Positions 22,942-33,121 of a stretch of DNA of 46,904 nt are shown piece after piece. Source of the stretch: Seison nebaliae (lineage: Eukaryota; Rotifera; Pararotatoria; Seisonacea; Seisonidae). A program made the position numbers and the translations under genes. Location: contig JALJEE010000091.1 in NCBI GenBank assembly GCA_023231475.1, forward strand, positions 1 to 46,904, written 5' to 3'. Position 1 is the stretch's first letter; each line of letters starts with the position of its first letter. The notes beneath the pieces were generated by a model. It searched no databases and was not told the DNA's origin. It worked only from the letters and a program-made list of their open reading frames with translations.

Positions 22942-23981
22942 TTATTTCCGTTTGGAAGTTCTTAATCGATTTTGTGATTTGATTAAAATCGGGAAATTAC
23001 CGCCATAAATCTCCATTAAATCTTCGAATCTTCTTTGTCTTCCTTGCAATATTCGTCGACCTTGTCTCGATTTCGTTAAATGTTCTTTCTTCGTATCGTG
23101 AATACTTAAAGCACTCGGATTACGGAATCTTGAAGATAAAACTCGACTATATTGACTGAACCGAGAAACGGGTTTATTTTTTTGTACATTTCTATCTTTC
23201 TTTCGTCGTAATAATTTTTGTTTAGGAAGCAAGTGACCTTGAGTTCGTTGCCATAGTAAATCTTCGATATCCGATATCGATCTGAATGCTGAGCTACTAA
23301 TCGAAGCGATGGTGGATGGTGAGGAACATAATACTTCATCATCTGAAAAACATAATGATGATCTGACACTAAAGACTGTTGGAGAGAAATTACTAATTAC
23401 ACTCATATGATCATCAGATGACGAATCGATATTCTTCAAATTTAAATTATTTTCTTCAATTTTCTTATTCTCTTCAATTTTCTTATTTTCTTCAGCGTCT
23501 TTATTTCTTAAATTGGTCTTTGATTTTATGGTTGTGTCATCGTTGTCAAGATTCAATGGCATTATCTTATTGGAACTTCGTAATCGTTTCGAAATTGTCG
23601 TTGATGTTGTTGTTCGACTAGTTTTTTTATCAGATAATTTGATAGTATCATCAGACAATGAAATTGTTGTAGTTTCTGTTTTTTGTTTGACCGATTTTTC
23701 ATTTGTCTCATTTCTACTCAAATCAGATTCTTCTTGTAATTCTTTCAATTTTTCTTCTGCACTTCCTCCTTTTACGTCGGATTTTCCCCTCTTCAATTTA
23801 GCCACCCCAGTGATCTTCGTTTTCAATCTCATTTTCTTCTTCTTCCAAAAGAAACTTTTTCGACTTCTTTCAAAATTCTTCTTTATCAAATCTTGTAGAA
23901 TGGATAATCCAATAAATTTCTCATTCTCATCCTCCGAATCTTCACTGTCACTTTCGTAATATTTTTTTTTCTAGATTTCAT
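22942..23981 (-). CDS. Basic nuclear-type protein, unidentified, with A9-interrupted N-terminus
   Basis: An open frame continues upstream from FERSRKSFFWKKKKMRLKTK through EDENEKFIGLSILQDL to YYESDSEDSED, then meets nine A residues (T9 on plus, 23962-23970). An ATG at 23979-23981 (MKSRKK) is out of frame by one base across this run. About 340 aa, rich in K, R and S, with an acidic patch, a Ser-rich middle (CSSPSTIASISSSAFRSISD) and a basic C-terminus (RQGRRILQGRQRRFEDL). Composition suggests a nuclear or chromatin protein; no domain recognised. Alternatively the coding start is the internal MRLKTK, or a CTAG acceptor just before the A-run joins an upstream exon. Confidence 0.5.
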
Positions 23982-24015
23982 AAATTAATAAATTTTTGGT
24001 TTAAAAAAAAATTTT

Positions 24016-24240
24016 CTATTTAACTTTCATCGACTTCATCAATAACATCGACGCTATTTTCGCTTTTAACATACGTCTAGTGTATTGGCGTACATGGGAA
24101 TCCTTCGATTTATGCATGGCAATTTTGTGGAGATATTCAGCTAATTTTGCCACAGCGATCGACGTTGCTACAATGACAATTAGTAGTCCTAAAGTGTTTG
24201 CAATAGTTGGTATTGAGCTGATGTCACTAGTAGTGTTCAT
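24016..24240 (-). CDS. Small single-pass membrane protein, unidentified
   Basis: A 74-aa protein starting MNTTSDISSIPTIANTLG, with one hydrophobic helix (LLIVIVATSIAVAKLAEYL) and a basic C-terminal half rich in K, R and M. It resembles small tail-basic membrane or mitochondrial proteins, but none specifically. I chose the internal ATG at 24238-24240 because the open frame upstream of it is short and AT-rich. It lies 34 nt upstream of the next minus-strand gene's ATG. Confidence 0.45.
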   Translation of the reverse strand: MNTTSDISSIPTIANTLGLLIVIVATSIAVAKLAEYLHKIAMHKSKDSHVRQYTRRMLKAKIASMLLMKSMKVK

Positions 24241-24763
24241 TTTGATTTTTATTAAAATAGTTAGTGATAAATACAAATTTCCACTTCATTAATTTTCACT
24301 TTTTTCTTCTTGCATAAAACGAATATTTACAGACTTAACTAATAATCGGATGAGGGCAAAATGAAGGGCATTCGAATGCCTTTCAAACTAATTTAAATTC
24401 TTTTTCCTTTATGTAAATCTCCTCTCCTCTACATATTGATAATGTTACGTCCTTCTATTAGGAAATAATATTGGAAATATATCTTACAAGTGAAAAAGAA
24501 AAAAGCTACTAAAAAGGTAACAGAATTTCCGATAAATCGTTTCTTTATGAGCAACACGAATATTATTAAAAAACTATTTTTTATTATTATTATCAACATT
24601 ATTATTATTACAATGAAGAAAATTTTTAGAAAAATAGAAGGAAAACATTTTTTATTTCCACACGACGAGATGAATTAAAGGAAATAGTTTAATTACTGAT
24701 ATGATTGGTATGAACTAAATCGTTGTCTTTTCCCTTTTTCTATAATTAAACTAATTTCTTTCT

Positions 24764-25232
24764 TCACCATTGTTTCGGCTGTTTCTTCTCTCCTGCTTTC
24801 AATTTCAATTGATCCAATTCTTCAATTTTCTCTGATAATTCCGGTCGCAGTGCTAAGACTTTCCTTCGAGTTGCATCGCCATAAATTCCATTACGATCAC
24901 GTCGACTCATTCTCTAAAAAGAAAATATTAATTAGGATCAGTCGATATACAGAAATGAACTTAAATATCATGAACAATTAGAATAATTGAAGGTGAATTA
25001 ATAACGAGCAAGAAAATGAAAAGAAACCTCACGTTTAAGACAAATGTCCAAACGACGTTTTAAGTCATTACAAAGACCGAACGACCTTTTCAAGAATGAC
25101 TATTTACAAAAGAAAATTATTAAATAAAATTAATTCAACAAATTTCACTTCTTCCTGACATTTCTTTAAATCATCAATAATCTTTTGACATTGCTCATTA
25201 TGTAGAATATTGTCCGATAGATCTGTATGCAT
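24764..25232 (-). CDS. CMC2: COX assembly mitochondrial protein 2 (CMC2), twin CX9C
   Basis: Three exons (25149-25232, 25028-25099, 24764-24913) join in phase 0 to give 101 aa. The start MHTDLSDNILHNEQ is typical of CMC2. The twin CX9C motif is complete: CQKIIDDLKKC in exon 1 and CNDLKRRLDIC in exon 2, preceded by FLKRSFGL as in CMC2, then CLKRERMSRRDRNG. Such proteins fold in the mitochondrial intermembrane space through two disulfides made by the Mia40 pathway and act in cytochrome c oxidase biogenesis. Introns are 49 and 114 bp. The C-terminal exon (ATRRKVLALRPELSEKIEEL) is longer than in human CMC2. All exons are too short to stand out as open frames. Confidence 0.85.
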
Positions 25233-26426
25233 CTGGATGATCGTTCTTCAACAATAACAATTTGTTATATAATCGAATTTTAAAATTTTATTTTATTTTC
25301 ATTCACATTTGGCTATAATCTTAAATCAGCTATTATATCAAGAAAAATTTGAAATATATTGGTAATTTATTTTTTAAATATTTTCTTGGACGAAATAATC
25401 AACTTTATCAATAATCTTCACAATATAATAATTACAATAATCTTCATTGAACAAAAAGTTAAAATTCATATGATGGTTCAGTCAATTCGTTAAAAATTAC
25501 ATCTGGGTGAAAAAGGAAATTTGTTGGGGTGTACTAACGATTGTAACTTGTTACTAACTTGTAAGGTAAGAAAGTTTCCGACTTACAAAAGTATCGTCAA
25601 TTTGATGGCAAACTGAATTTTTATTTCATTTCAAAATAATTGTTGTTTGATTAAGGTTTGCTTAAAGGTTTAAAGTAATTTAGAGGTTTCGTTCCGAATA
25701 ATCATACACGAATAATTATTCTTTCAGTCACATTGTTCAGATCAATTTCTGTTTACTTTGGTGTGCATTTATATTTATACATTTCCCATGTACTTCAGTC
25801 TTATAAAGTCAGATGCATGGACCATAAATTATATTGCGATTCCGTCGAGTGAATAATATAAATTAAATGTTGAATAATCTGATACTTGAAATAAAATTAA
25901 TTATCGGGAACAATAGGAAAACTGAAAGATAAAAGAAAAATATAACAAAATAATCGTCTAGATTAAATAAAAGATTTAAATGAACTGAACAAATTTTACT
26001 GAATCTAACAATTGTAAGTAAGATAGATTTTAGTAAGATCTTTGGATATCTAAAAAATTACAAATAAGAATAGATAATGTCCAAACGAGATTCAATACAT
26101 ACAACAATCTTACGGGAATATCCCGATTAACGACATGTTTACTAAACAATAGAATCAAAATTAATTCTTATAATTATTTGTTATGTTCTAAAAGGAACCA
26201 AAGAAGATTTTTTTTTTATTATTTGTCTTGAAAGAAACTAAAAAGGAACTTTCTTTCCTTTACCTGTCACGAATCCGTACAACATGATTTGGATTTCCTT
26301 TCCCGGAACATTTCGTCTTTATGTTACTTATGGACATCAGGTTTATTTACAAAGAAGTTCCCTTTCCTTATGTTACGGAACATAGAACATAACATCTGTA
26401 TCATCTCCGACATTCATTCTTAACAA
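25233..26426. other. Divergent intergenic region (CMC2 / EOGT)
   Basis: About 1.2 kb between divergent start codons, presumably holding both promoters. AT-rich. GGAAC/GTTCC-type words recur near 26190-26390. No gene recognised. Confidence 0.4.
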
Positions 26427-28353
26427 ATGAAATTTTTATCCACTTCGATTATATTTTCTTTTCTTTATCATTTTTGTGTATCGCTAACTGAAGAAGTATG
26501 GAGAGATCTCATTAATTTACCACCTCATCATATTCCATTCTTCTTCCATAACAACATCAACATTCGAGAAAAATGTCTATCCGATAGAAATTGTCCGTTC
26601 AAAAGTTCGTTCAATGATATTCCTTTATTATCATTTTTGTTACAGAAGAATGTTCAATCAATAAATGTTGGGGCTATGAAGACAATTGTCCGATATCCAA
26701 CCGACTATTTATGCCTGTCTGTGAAAATATTTCTACCAATTTTCCAACTTTATCTGATCCACCAAATGAGTTTTATGATCAAGCTGATTTCGGTTATGTT
26801 CGAACAAGACAAAAAACTATTAAAGAAATTTGTATCGTCAATAATAAAAGTTTCTTTCAAATGTTCTACATGAACCAAATTGTTAAATTCTCTAAATTTC
26901 ATGTAGCAAATGAATTACAATCTTCATTAAAATGTTCCCAACATGGGGAGATTTGTTCGGGAAAAAATTTGATGTTTGATTTTGTCGGAGCGAAAATCAA
27001 ATTACAAGATGAATTGTTAATATTTTCGAGGATAATAATTGTTATTTTCATCCATCCAGTTATCGTTATGGAATCATGAAAATGTTTATGAATTGTATCG
27101 ATATCGACAAACAGCAGTTGAAAGTAAGTGAATATCATCCGTTTTACCTTCAAACTTGGGTTCATGAATACCAAAATATACATTTAGTGAAAGGTCTTCA
27201 ACAAATTGAAGATTACGGATGTGATATGATTTTGAAGGGGAGAACGATATTCGTCAAATTAGATATCGGTACAAATATGTTCCATCAATTCTGTGATTTT
27301 GTTAATCTATATGCATCATTACATCTATGGAATATTTGGTCGAAAGTTAAAAATTTCGTTAATTATTTCATTTTATTATTAATTTTTTATAGAATGTTCG
27401 ATACATTCTTTGGGATACATCGAATCGAGATTATGCCACTTTCTTTGGTTCAGTATGGACAGCATTTTCCAGTTACCCTCTTGAATATTTGAGAGAGTTC
27501 GATGAAAAAAGAATTTGTATCGAAAACGCTTATTTTCCCTTGCTTAGTCGAATGCCATCTGGTTTATATTACAATATGCCATTAGTTGACAAATGTTATC
27601 ATAGTTCAATGATAAGGTATGATGTTTATTAAAATTTTGATCATGATTTAATATTATTGAAAATTTAGATCTTTTTCAGATTTTATATTACATCATTTCC
27701 ATATAACTCGAACAATTAGGGAAACTAAAATTCGTGTAACAATTATCAATAGAGAAACGGAATTTCGAAGAATTTTAAATGTTGATGAAATTGTGGAGGA
27801 ATTGAATAAATATTCTTCAAAATTAAACGTTATTCGAACTTTATAGATTCATATCTAATTTTAATTAGGTTGTAGTTGTAACATTTAATTCTTCAGTCAA
27901 TTTCCAAAAACAATTACAAATTATTAAAAATACTGATCTCCTGGTCGGAATCCATGGAGCAGGATTGACCCATATATTCTTTTTACCGAAATGGGCGGGC
28001 GTTTTCGAGTTGTTAATATATACTTTTCAAATTAAAAAATGATAGTGTGTTAATTTGCTTCATTTTAACATCATTTTTTTTGTGACAGATACGATTGCGA
28101 AGATTCCGATTGTTACAAGAATATAGCTAGAATTTCAGGAATATATTATCAGAGTTGGAAGAAGAAAGATAAAATGAGTGCGGAAGATGAAGGACATCAT
28201 CCAACAATGGGCGCTCATAAAAAATATACAAATTATATATTCGATCCTATCACAGTACGGAAAACAGTAATGAATTTTCACAAATATATTATAGAACATG
28301 AAGAATATGAGAAGCATCAACTCCTCAACAGTCGATTGAATGATGAATTATAA
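26427..28353 (+). CDS. EOGT: EGF-domain-specific O-GlcNAc transferase (EOGT)
   Basis: ER-lumenal GT61-family enzyme that transfers GlcNAc from UDP-GlcNAc to Ser/Thr of folded EGF domains (Notch-type receptors, matrix proteins). Seven exons (26427-26604, 26646-26983, 27031-27345, 27393-27616, 27669-27828, 27869-28011, 28089-28353) close in frame at 540 aa. Visible: signal peptide [33 protein letters not shown] and [82 protein letters not shown] and [15 protein letters not shown]. All match EOGT in order. The C-terminus is NDEL, a KDEL-like ER-retrieval signal. Introns are 40-77 bp. Length is close to vertebrate EOGT (about 527 aa). The stop lies 18 bp from the convergent tRNase Z stop. Confidence 0.9.
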
Positions 28354-28371
28354 ATATTTTATTAGAAAACT

Positions 28372-30501
28372 TTAACATTCTCTTAATTGTTTTATTAAAC
28401 TTTCGGTCATTTCATTTTTCCGTTTCCGTCTCTCCATTCTTTTCGCCTGCAAATCTGTTAACTCTTCAATCTCTTTACAAAACATAGATCGATATTCGGA
28501 ATTCAGTTGATGAATTCCATCGAAATTGTTTTCGTTTAATTTCATAAAATCATTTGCGAATGTTATTTGATGAGTGTATTTTTCGGGTATTTGGTCGATG
28601 GGTGAAATTTTAGCGAATCGTTGAGAGAAATGAGTTAAAATTAAATATTGTTTATTGGACAAATCAACGTTATTGATAGCATCGTTGATTGTGCAATGCA
28701 TCTTCCTTTTTGCATCTTCTTCCAATTCATTAGTGAATGTTGCTTCATGAATAATTACATTAGCTTTCTTCGTCTTCTCTTTCATTAATTCACACGGACG
28801 ACAATCACCAGAATAGATGATAGTTCTCTCATTACCATTCAAACTAACCGCACAAGAATCATTGATATGAGGAACTTGAAATAATTCCAAATCGACATTA
28901 TTCAGTTTTATTTGATTTGGACGAATCGTATCAATTTTGGAATATGTATTTTTATGGATAAGTTGCAGAAATTCTTCGATTTTCTTCGGAACGAATAATG
29001 ATATTTCTGGAGACATTTCCAAGAAAGAAGATATTCCCAAATGATGATCGGCATGAGAATGTGAAACGATAATTCCCTTCAATTTTTTCCGGACAATTTC
29101 TTTACATTTCTCATGACCGAATAACTTCATCATCTGATACAACGTTCCTTCACCACAATCTAATAAATAATATTCGTCAATTTCCTCCCCGAAATAAACG
29201 AGTACACTACTGACATTCCGATATTTACTGGGACAAGCTGAACCAGTTCCGAACAAGATAATTTCATATTTCTCATTTTTATTGATGATTTGTTTTTCAC
29301 AAACAAAATTTTTTGGATATTTTTGTAATTGAATTAATTTTTCTATTTCCGAAAATTCTTCTTGGACCAAATCATTCAGTATATTTGTCGTATTTTTATT
29401 GAACCATGGGTACAAATGGAATCGATGTCCGTTTGGAACAACTTGAATAATATTTTCCTCTTTCTTTTTATTCTCATTCATTTCATTTAACTGATTCTTA
29501 TCGATCCGTAATAAAGGAAATAAATTTCCATTAAGGTGATTCATTTTCTCTTGATGATTATGCAAATCGATCGAATTGCATAAAGGAAAATGTTCGTCCA
29601 AAATTAATTGTTTACAATTTGGAGAAAAGTTTTGGAATATTTTCATTAAATTCATATAATCATCCGTTTCCCGAATTCGACGATTAGTGAGATGGAAGAC
29701 AACTGACAAATTCGATAATTTAACTTCAAAACTTTCCAAATTATTTTTTAACAATTCCAAATGTGATTCCTCATTCACATCCAAAATTAAGAAATTCGGA
29801 GGAGTCATCGACGGAGAACAAACATCTTTCGAAAAAACTGTAAGACCATTCTCTAAAACGATGTCTTTTCCATCTTTCAGTTTTCCCCATGATGGTCCTT
29901 TCGGTACATTGAACAAAATACATTTCTGAGGATTTAATCTCCCTGGAATTTCAAGTGGTTGAAATAAAATCGAACAAGACGATCGATTAGTCATATTGTC
30001 ATTTGTTGGTAGAATATCTTCGATTCGAAATATTTCATCTTCGAATGATAAATTTGATTGAGTTGATAATTTCATTAAATTGAATCGAGAAAATTCAAAA
30101 GATTTTTTCAATATCTCATTAATCCGTCGTCCATCTTTCATTCGGATATTCAACGACTTACAACCAGCATCTTGTATTGTCAATGATAATCCAATCAATC
30201 CACCATAATTCTCCCAACGATTATTTGTCAAGAAAACTTCTTCCAATTTACTCAAAGTAATTTTATTATGAATGGCCGCTCGTTGAATTCCTTCTCCACA
30301 ATTTATCAGATAACTTTTCATATCTGTTGTAATGAGAATTGATTTACTTCCAGTATCAAATCCATTACTGAGAATCTGAGCATAGATCTGACTATTATTA
30401 ATGATCGATTTCATTAACTTCCTACTAATATTCATACGTTCATCGTTCCTATATAAGATAATGTCATCGGGAGATATGCAATTCGCAATTATATGTCCCA
30501 A
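28372..30501 (-). CDS. ELAC2: Long-form tRNase Z (ELAC2)
   Basis: A 709-aa single-exon metallo-beta-lactamase-fold endonuclease that removes 3' trailers from nuclear and mitochondrial pre-tRNAs. The N-terminal half has the degenerate MBL domain of the long form (GSKSILITTDMKSYLINCGE, GLIGLSLTIQDAG). The C-terminal half has the active one: GTGSACPSKYRNVSSVLV, the zinc motif SHSHADHHLGI near residue 477, GDCRPCE, IHEATF and LTHFSQRF. Vertebrate ELAC2 is about 820 aa, so this is a shortened version with an Asn/Lys-rich linker. It shares a 150-bp divergent promoter region with ZCCHC9 and is convergent with EOGT. Confidence 0.93.
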   Translation of the reverse strand: MGHIIANCISPDDIILYRNDERMNISRKLMKSIINNSQIYAQILSNGFDTGSKSILITTDMKSYLINCGEGIQRAAIHNKITLSKLEEVFLTNNRWENYGGLIGLSLTIQDAGCKSLNIRMKDGRRINEILKKSFEFSRFNLMKLSTQSNLSFEDEIFRIEDILPTNDNMTNRSSCSILFQPLEIPGRLNPQKCILFNVPKGPSWGKLKDGKDIVLENGLTVFSKDVCSPSMTPPNFLILDVNEESHLELLKNNLESFEVKLSNLSVVFHLTNRRIRETDDYMNLMKIFQNFSPNCKQLILDEHFPLCNSIDLHNHQEKMNHLNGNLFPLLRIDKNQLNEMNENKKKEENIIQVVPNGHRFHLYPWFNKNTTNILNDLVQEEFSEIEKLIQLQKYPKNFVCEKQIINKNEKYEIILFGTGSACPSKYRNVSSVLVYFGEEIDEYYLLDCGEGTLYQMMKLFGHEKCKEIVRKKLKGIIVSHSHADHHLGISSFLEMSPEISLFVPKKIEEFLQLIHKNTYSKIDTIRPNQIKLNNVDLELFQVPHINDSCAVSLNGNERTIIYSGDCRPCELMKEKTKKANVIIHEATFTNELEEDAKRKMHCTINDAINNVDLSNKQYLILTHFSQRFAKISPIDQIPEKYTHQITFANDFMKLNENNFDGIHQLNSEYRSMFCKEIEELTDLQAKRMERRKRKNEMTESLIKQLREC

Positions 30502-30651
30502 CTATTTCAAAAAACATACATTTTTTGAAAAAAAATAAATTTAATTCGAAAATTATTTCAATTATTTTCTGTGATAGAATATTTAGCTTTTGTAAGAATA
30601 ACATCAATAGCACATTTTTCTCCATAATAATAAATATTCTTTACAATTATT
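30502..30651. promoter_or_regulatory. Bidirectional promoter region between ELAC2 and ZCCHC9
   Basis: Only 150 bp separate the two divergent ATGs, so both promoters must lie here or overlap the 5' UTRs. No defined element recognised. Confidence 0.45.
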
Positions 30652-31461
30652 ATGGTTCTTAAGGTCGTCAACGATGATACAATGGATACGAAAAACGATG
30701 AAAGTAAAACTAATTTCAAAGGCAAGAAAGATATGAAACGATTGAAGAAACCTTTTAACAGTAGAGATAACAAATTCAACAAAGATAAAAAGTTTAATAA
30801 GAACGATGATAAAAATGAAGAAGGAAAAGATAAATTTTCTGGTAAAAAGAATTTCTCAGGAAATAATAAGTTTAGAAACGGTAATGATAATCGATCCAAA
30901 TTCAACAACAATCGTAATTTCGACAATAAATCAAAATTTGGTAACAGGTCGGACAATAGGACAAAATTTGGGAACAAATTTGGAAATCGATCAGATAATC
31001 GAATGAAATCGAACGATAAATTCGGAAGTCGACCTAATTTCAATAAAGATAACAATAATGATAATTCAAATGTAAAATATTGTTATAATTGTAGAAAAAC
31101 CGATCATATATTGAAGGATTGCCCAGAGGAAAAAGATTCTAAATTCATCTGCTTCAAATGTGGAGAAATGGGACACGTATCACGAAATTGTAAAATAAAA
31201 GAAGATAATTTTATCCATGCTTTATGCTTCGTTTGCAATGAAAAAGGACACATATCAAGACAATGTCCAACACGAGAACCAAAAGGAATATATCCTTATG
31301 GAGGCTGTTGTCTTCATTGTCAAAGTGTTGATCACTTGGCGAAGAATTGCGATAAGAAGCCAAAAAAGGTTGAAAAGAGTAAATTCGAAGCACCGCCCGT
31401 TTCTCTGAAGAAGATCGATCCAAAGGCAAATCCCGAAGAAGAAGACGAGGATGAAATATAA
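30652..31461 (+). CDS. ZCCHC9: ZCCHC9-like zinc-knuckle protein
   Basis: 269 aa in one exon. The N-terminal ~140 residues are K, N, D and F-rich and disordered (RDNKFNKDKKFNKNDDKN, repeated FGNRSDNR). Four CCHC knuckles follow: CYNCRKTDHILKDC, CFKCGEMGHVSRNC, CFVCNEKGHISRQC and CLHCQSVDHLAKNC, with the linker PKGIYPYGGCCLHC characteristic of ZCCHC9. The human protein is 271 aa and nucleolar, implicated in rRNA processing or MAPK-linked regulation. The acidic end is EEEDEDEI. The identity is good because the knuckle order and the Y-x-x-GG linker match. Confidence 0.82.
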   Translation: MVLKVVNDDTMDTKNDESKTNFKGKKDMKRLKKPFNSRDNKFNKDKKFNKNDDKNEEGKDKFSGKKNFSGNNKFRNGNDNRSKFNNNRNFDNKSKFGNRSDNRTKFGNKFGNRSDNRMKSNDKFGSRPNFNKDNNNDNSNVKYCYNCRKTDHILKDCPEEKDSKFICFKCGEMGHVSRNCKIKEDNFIHALCFVCNEKGHISRQCPTREPKGIYPYGGCCLHCQSVDHLAKNCDKKPKKVEKSKFEAPPVSLKKIDPKANPEEEDEDEI

Positions 31462-31540
31462 TTTTTTAAATACTATTGTTCATTATTTTATAAATTTTTG
31501 CTGTAAAAAAATAAACAATTTAGAAGAATATGTACATTCG

Positions 31541-31560
31541 AAACTTTATTTGCAAAAAAT
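31541..31560 (-). terminator. Polyadenylation signal of H2A (no histone stem-loop)
   Basis: Downstream of the H2A stop the minus strand reads TTTGCAAATAAAGTTTCG, containing AATAAA. The intervening ~40 nt has TTGATCTTTTTTAATCA but not the canonical 6-bp stem and 4-nt loop of replication-dependent histone mRNAs. Confidence 0.55.
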
Positions 31561-31595
31561 GAAAATTATACATGATTAAAAAAGATCAATTTGAA

Positions 31596-31976
31596 TTAAG
31601 CTTCATCAGTTTTAGATGCTTTCTTTGGCATCAACGCATTTTGAATATTTGGTAATACACCGCCTTGCGCAATTGTAACACCCGCCAATAGCTTGTTCAA
31701 TTCTTCATCGTTTCTTATTGCCAATTGTAAATGTCGAGGAATGATTCTTGATTTCTTATTGTCACGAGCTGCGTTACCCGCCAATTCCAAAATTTCAGCA
31801 GTCAAATATTCAAGCACTGCACCAAGGTAGACTGGAGCTCCAGCACCGATTCTTTGGGCGTAATGACCTTTTCTTAACAATCGATGAATACGTCCAACTG
31901 GAAATTGTAATCCTGCTCGGCTTGATTTGGTCTTGCTCTTGGTTTTTGCTTTGCCACCTTTTCCTCGTCCAGACAT
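31596..31976 (-). CDS. H2A: Histone H2A
   Basis: 126-aa intronless core histone. It has the basic N-tail [20 protein letters not shown], the H2A signature [17 protein letters not shown], the acidic-patch region ([20 protein letters not shown]), the docking domain and the end KKASKTDEA. There is no SQ(E/D) tail, so it is not H2A.X, and no H2A.Z or macroH2A features. It packages DNA with H2B in the nucleosome. The gene stands alone, with no other histone in the window. Upstream on minus are a TATA box and a CCAAT box; downstream is AATAAA and no canonical histone stem-loop. Confidence 0.97.
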   Translation of the reverse strand: MSGRGKGGKAKTKSKTKSSRAGLQFPVGRIHRLLRKGHYAQRIGAGAPVYLGAVLEYLTAEILELAGNAARDNKKSRIIPRHLQLAIRNDEELNKLLAGVTIAQGGVLPNIQNALMPKKASKTDEA

Positions 31977-32053
31977 TGTATTTGCAGATAGAAGATTTGA
32001 ATAAAATGAAGATAAAACTATGAGATGATGTAGATAGCTATTTCTCCCATTTT

Positions 32054-32089
32054 CTTATATAGAAAATAATGCCCAAATTTACGACCAAT
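32054..32089 (-). promoter_or_regulatory. TATA box and CCAAT box of H2A
   Basis: On the minus strand TATATAAG lies at 32054-32061, about 78 bp upstream of the H2A ATG. A CCAAT box (in inverted orientation, plus-strand CCAAT at 32085-32089) lies about 25 bp further upstream. This arrangement is common for core histone promoters. Confidence 0.55.
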
Positions 32090-32301
32090 CAAATGGCGAG
32101 AAACTCAAACCAATGTATTTCCGAGAAACAGAATTATATTTACGTACACACATTCCATGCATTTCACAAACATGTATCTGCATGTACACTACAAACAGGG
32201 AACTGTCAAAAACAATAAAATAAATTGAGAAATTTAATGGATTAATAGTTCGCATTAATTCCAATAAATTCTCGTCAGTTAAGCTGAACAGAAAATAACG
32301 C

Positions 32302-32511
32302 GTGAATTTCTTTATTTTATTTTACATTTATTATTCGATTGATGTTCCTGAATCTTTCGATGAAGCTCTTTACATTTCTTCTAACTTCGATATCACTTCT
32401 CATATTCCAGAATATTTAAGAGATGAAATCGTCATTGGAAGAAAACTTATCACTGATAACATATACAGTGATCTATCTCATTTTCTTTTTAATTTACACA
32501 AGAGGATTTGA
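32302..32511 (+). other. Coding-like short open frame without ATG
   Basis: About 56 codons from 32341 look coding (DVPESFDEALYISSNFDITS, then EYLRDEIVIGRKLITDN), followed by a stop and AATAAA. No in-frame ATG exists and no AG acceptor lies between the upstream in-frame stop and the frame. It may be the last exon of a gene with an unusual acceptor, or a gene remnant. No family recognised. Confidence 0.25.
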
Positions 32512-32969
32512 TTTTATAATAAATAAACTCACTGTATATCTCATTGTATGTCAACCTACACTTCTGCAATATACACACATATTTAATTTATAATATTATT
32601 TTTTTAGTAAAACGCATATATTATTGTTCTTTGAATTAATAAATTTCTTAGGAGAGAGAGAAATAGGTTTACAATAAAATAGGATGTTAGTTGATATTTC
32701 CTTTTATGTTCATTTGTAACTTATATTAACGTTATATGTAAATTTACTGTCAACGTTAAGGATATGTTTTAATTTAAAGATACATGTTTTCAAATTTTTG
32801 TACGGTACGACTTTTAATCACTGAAATTAAATAAAGTTTTTAAATTTCGTAAAATTATATTGATTCGGAGTTTATACTGATAGGATGCTAAATGACCTAT
32901 GATATAGACCCTGATTAGACTGATTTGTTTTGCATAATTTGTTTGAAAAAATACAGTCATTATAAAACC

Positions 32970-33109
32970 TACAAGAAAAGGTCTTCAAATTTACTTTGGG
33001 TTATTTGAAGACTTTGGGATTTATATATTTGGTGTGCGATGAAGTTGAAACATATTTGAAAGATAAGCCTTTGGGCATGAAAATAACTAAAGATCAATTG
33101 TGGGAATAA
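32970..33109 (+). other. Coding-like terminal exon immediately upstream of INTS7
   Basis: The frame NLQEKVFKFTLGYLKTLGFI, continuing LVCDEVETYLKDKPLGM and ending DQLWE, stops at 33107-33109, 12 nt before the INTS7 ATG. It has a hydrophobic core followed by a charged end, like a small membrane or mitochondrial protein. A weak acceptor (CTACAAG) precedes it; no start codon was placed. If real, it would be an upstream cistron on the same transcript as INTS7. Confidence 0.25.
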
Positions 33110-33121
33110 ATTTGAAAGAAT

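Noticed and set aside
24490-24678. 62-codon plus-strand frame
   Set aside because: Lys/Ile-rich composition from AT-rich repeats; no splice or promoter context.
24764-24910. A free-standing 48-aa gene starting MSRRDRNGIYGD
   Set aside because: It is the third exon of CMC2: the AG just upstream joins it in phase 0 to the CX9C exon.
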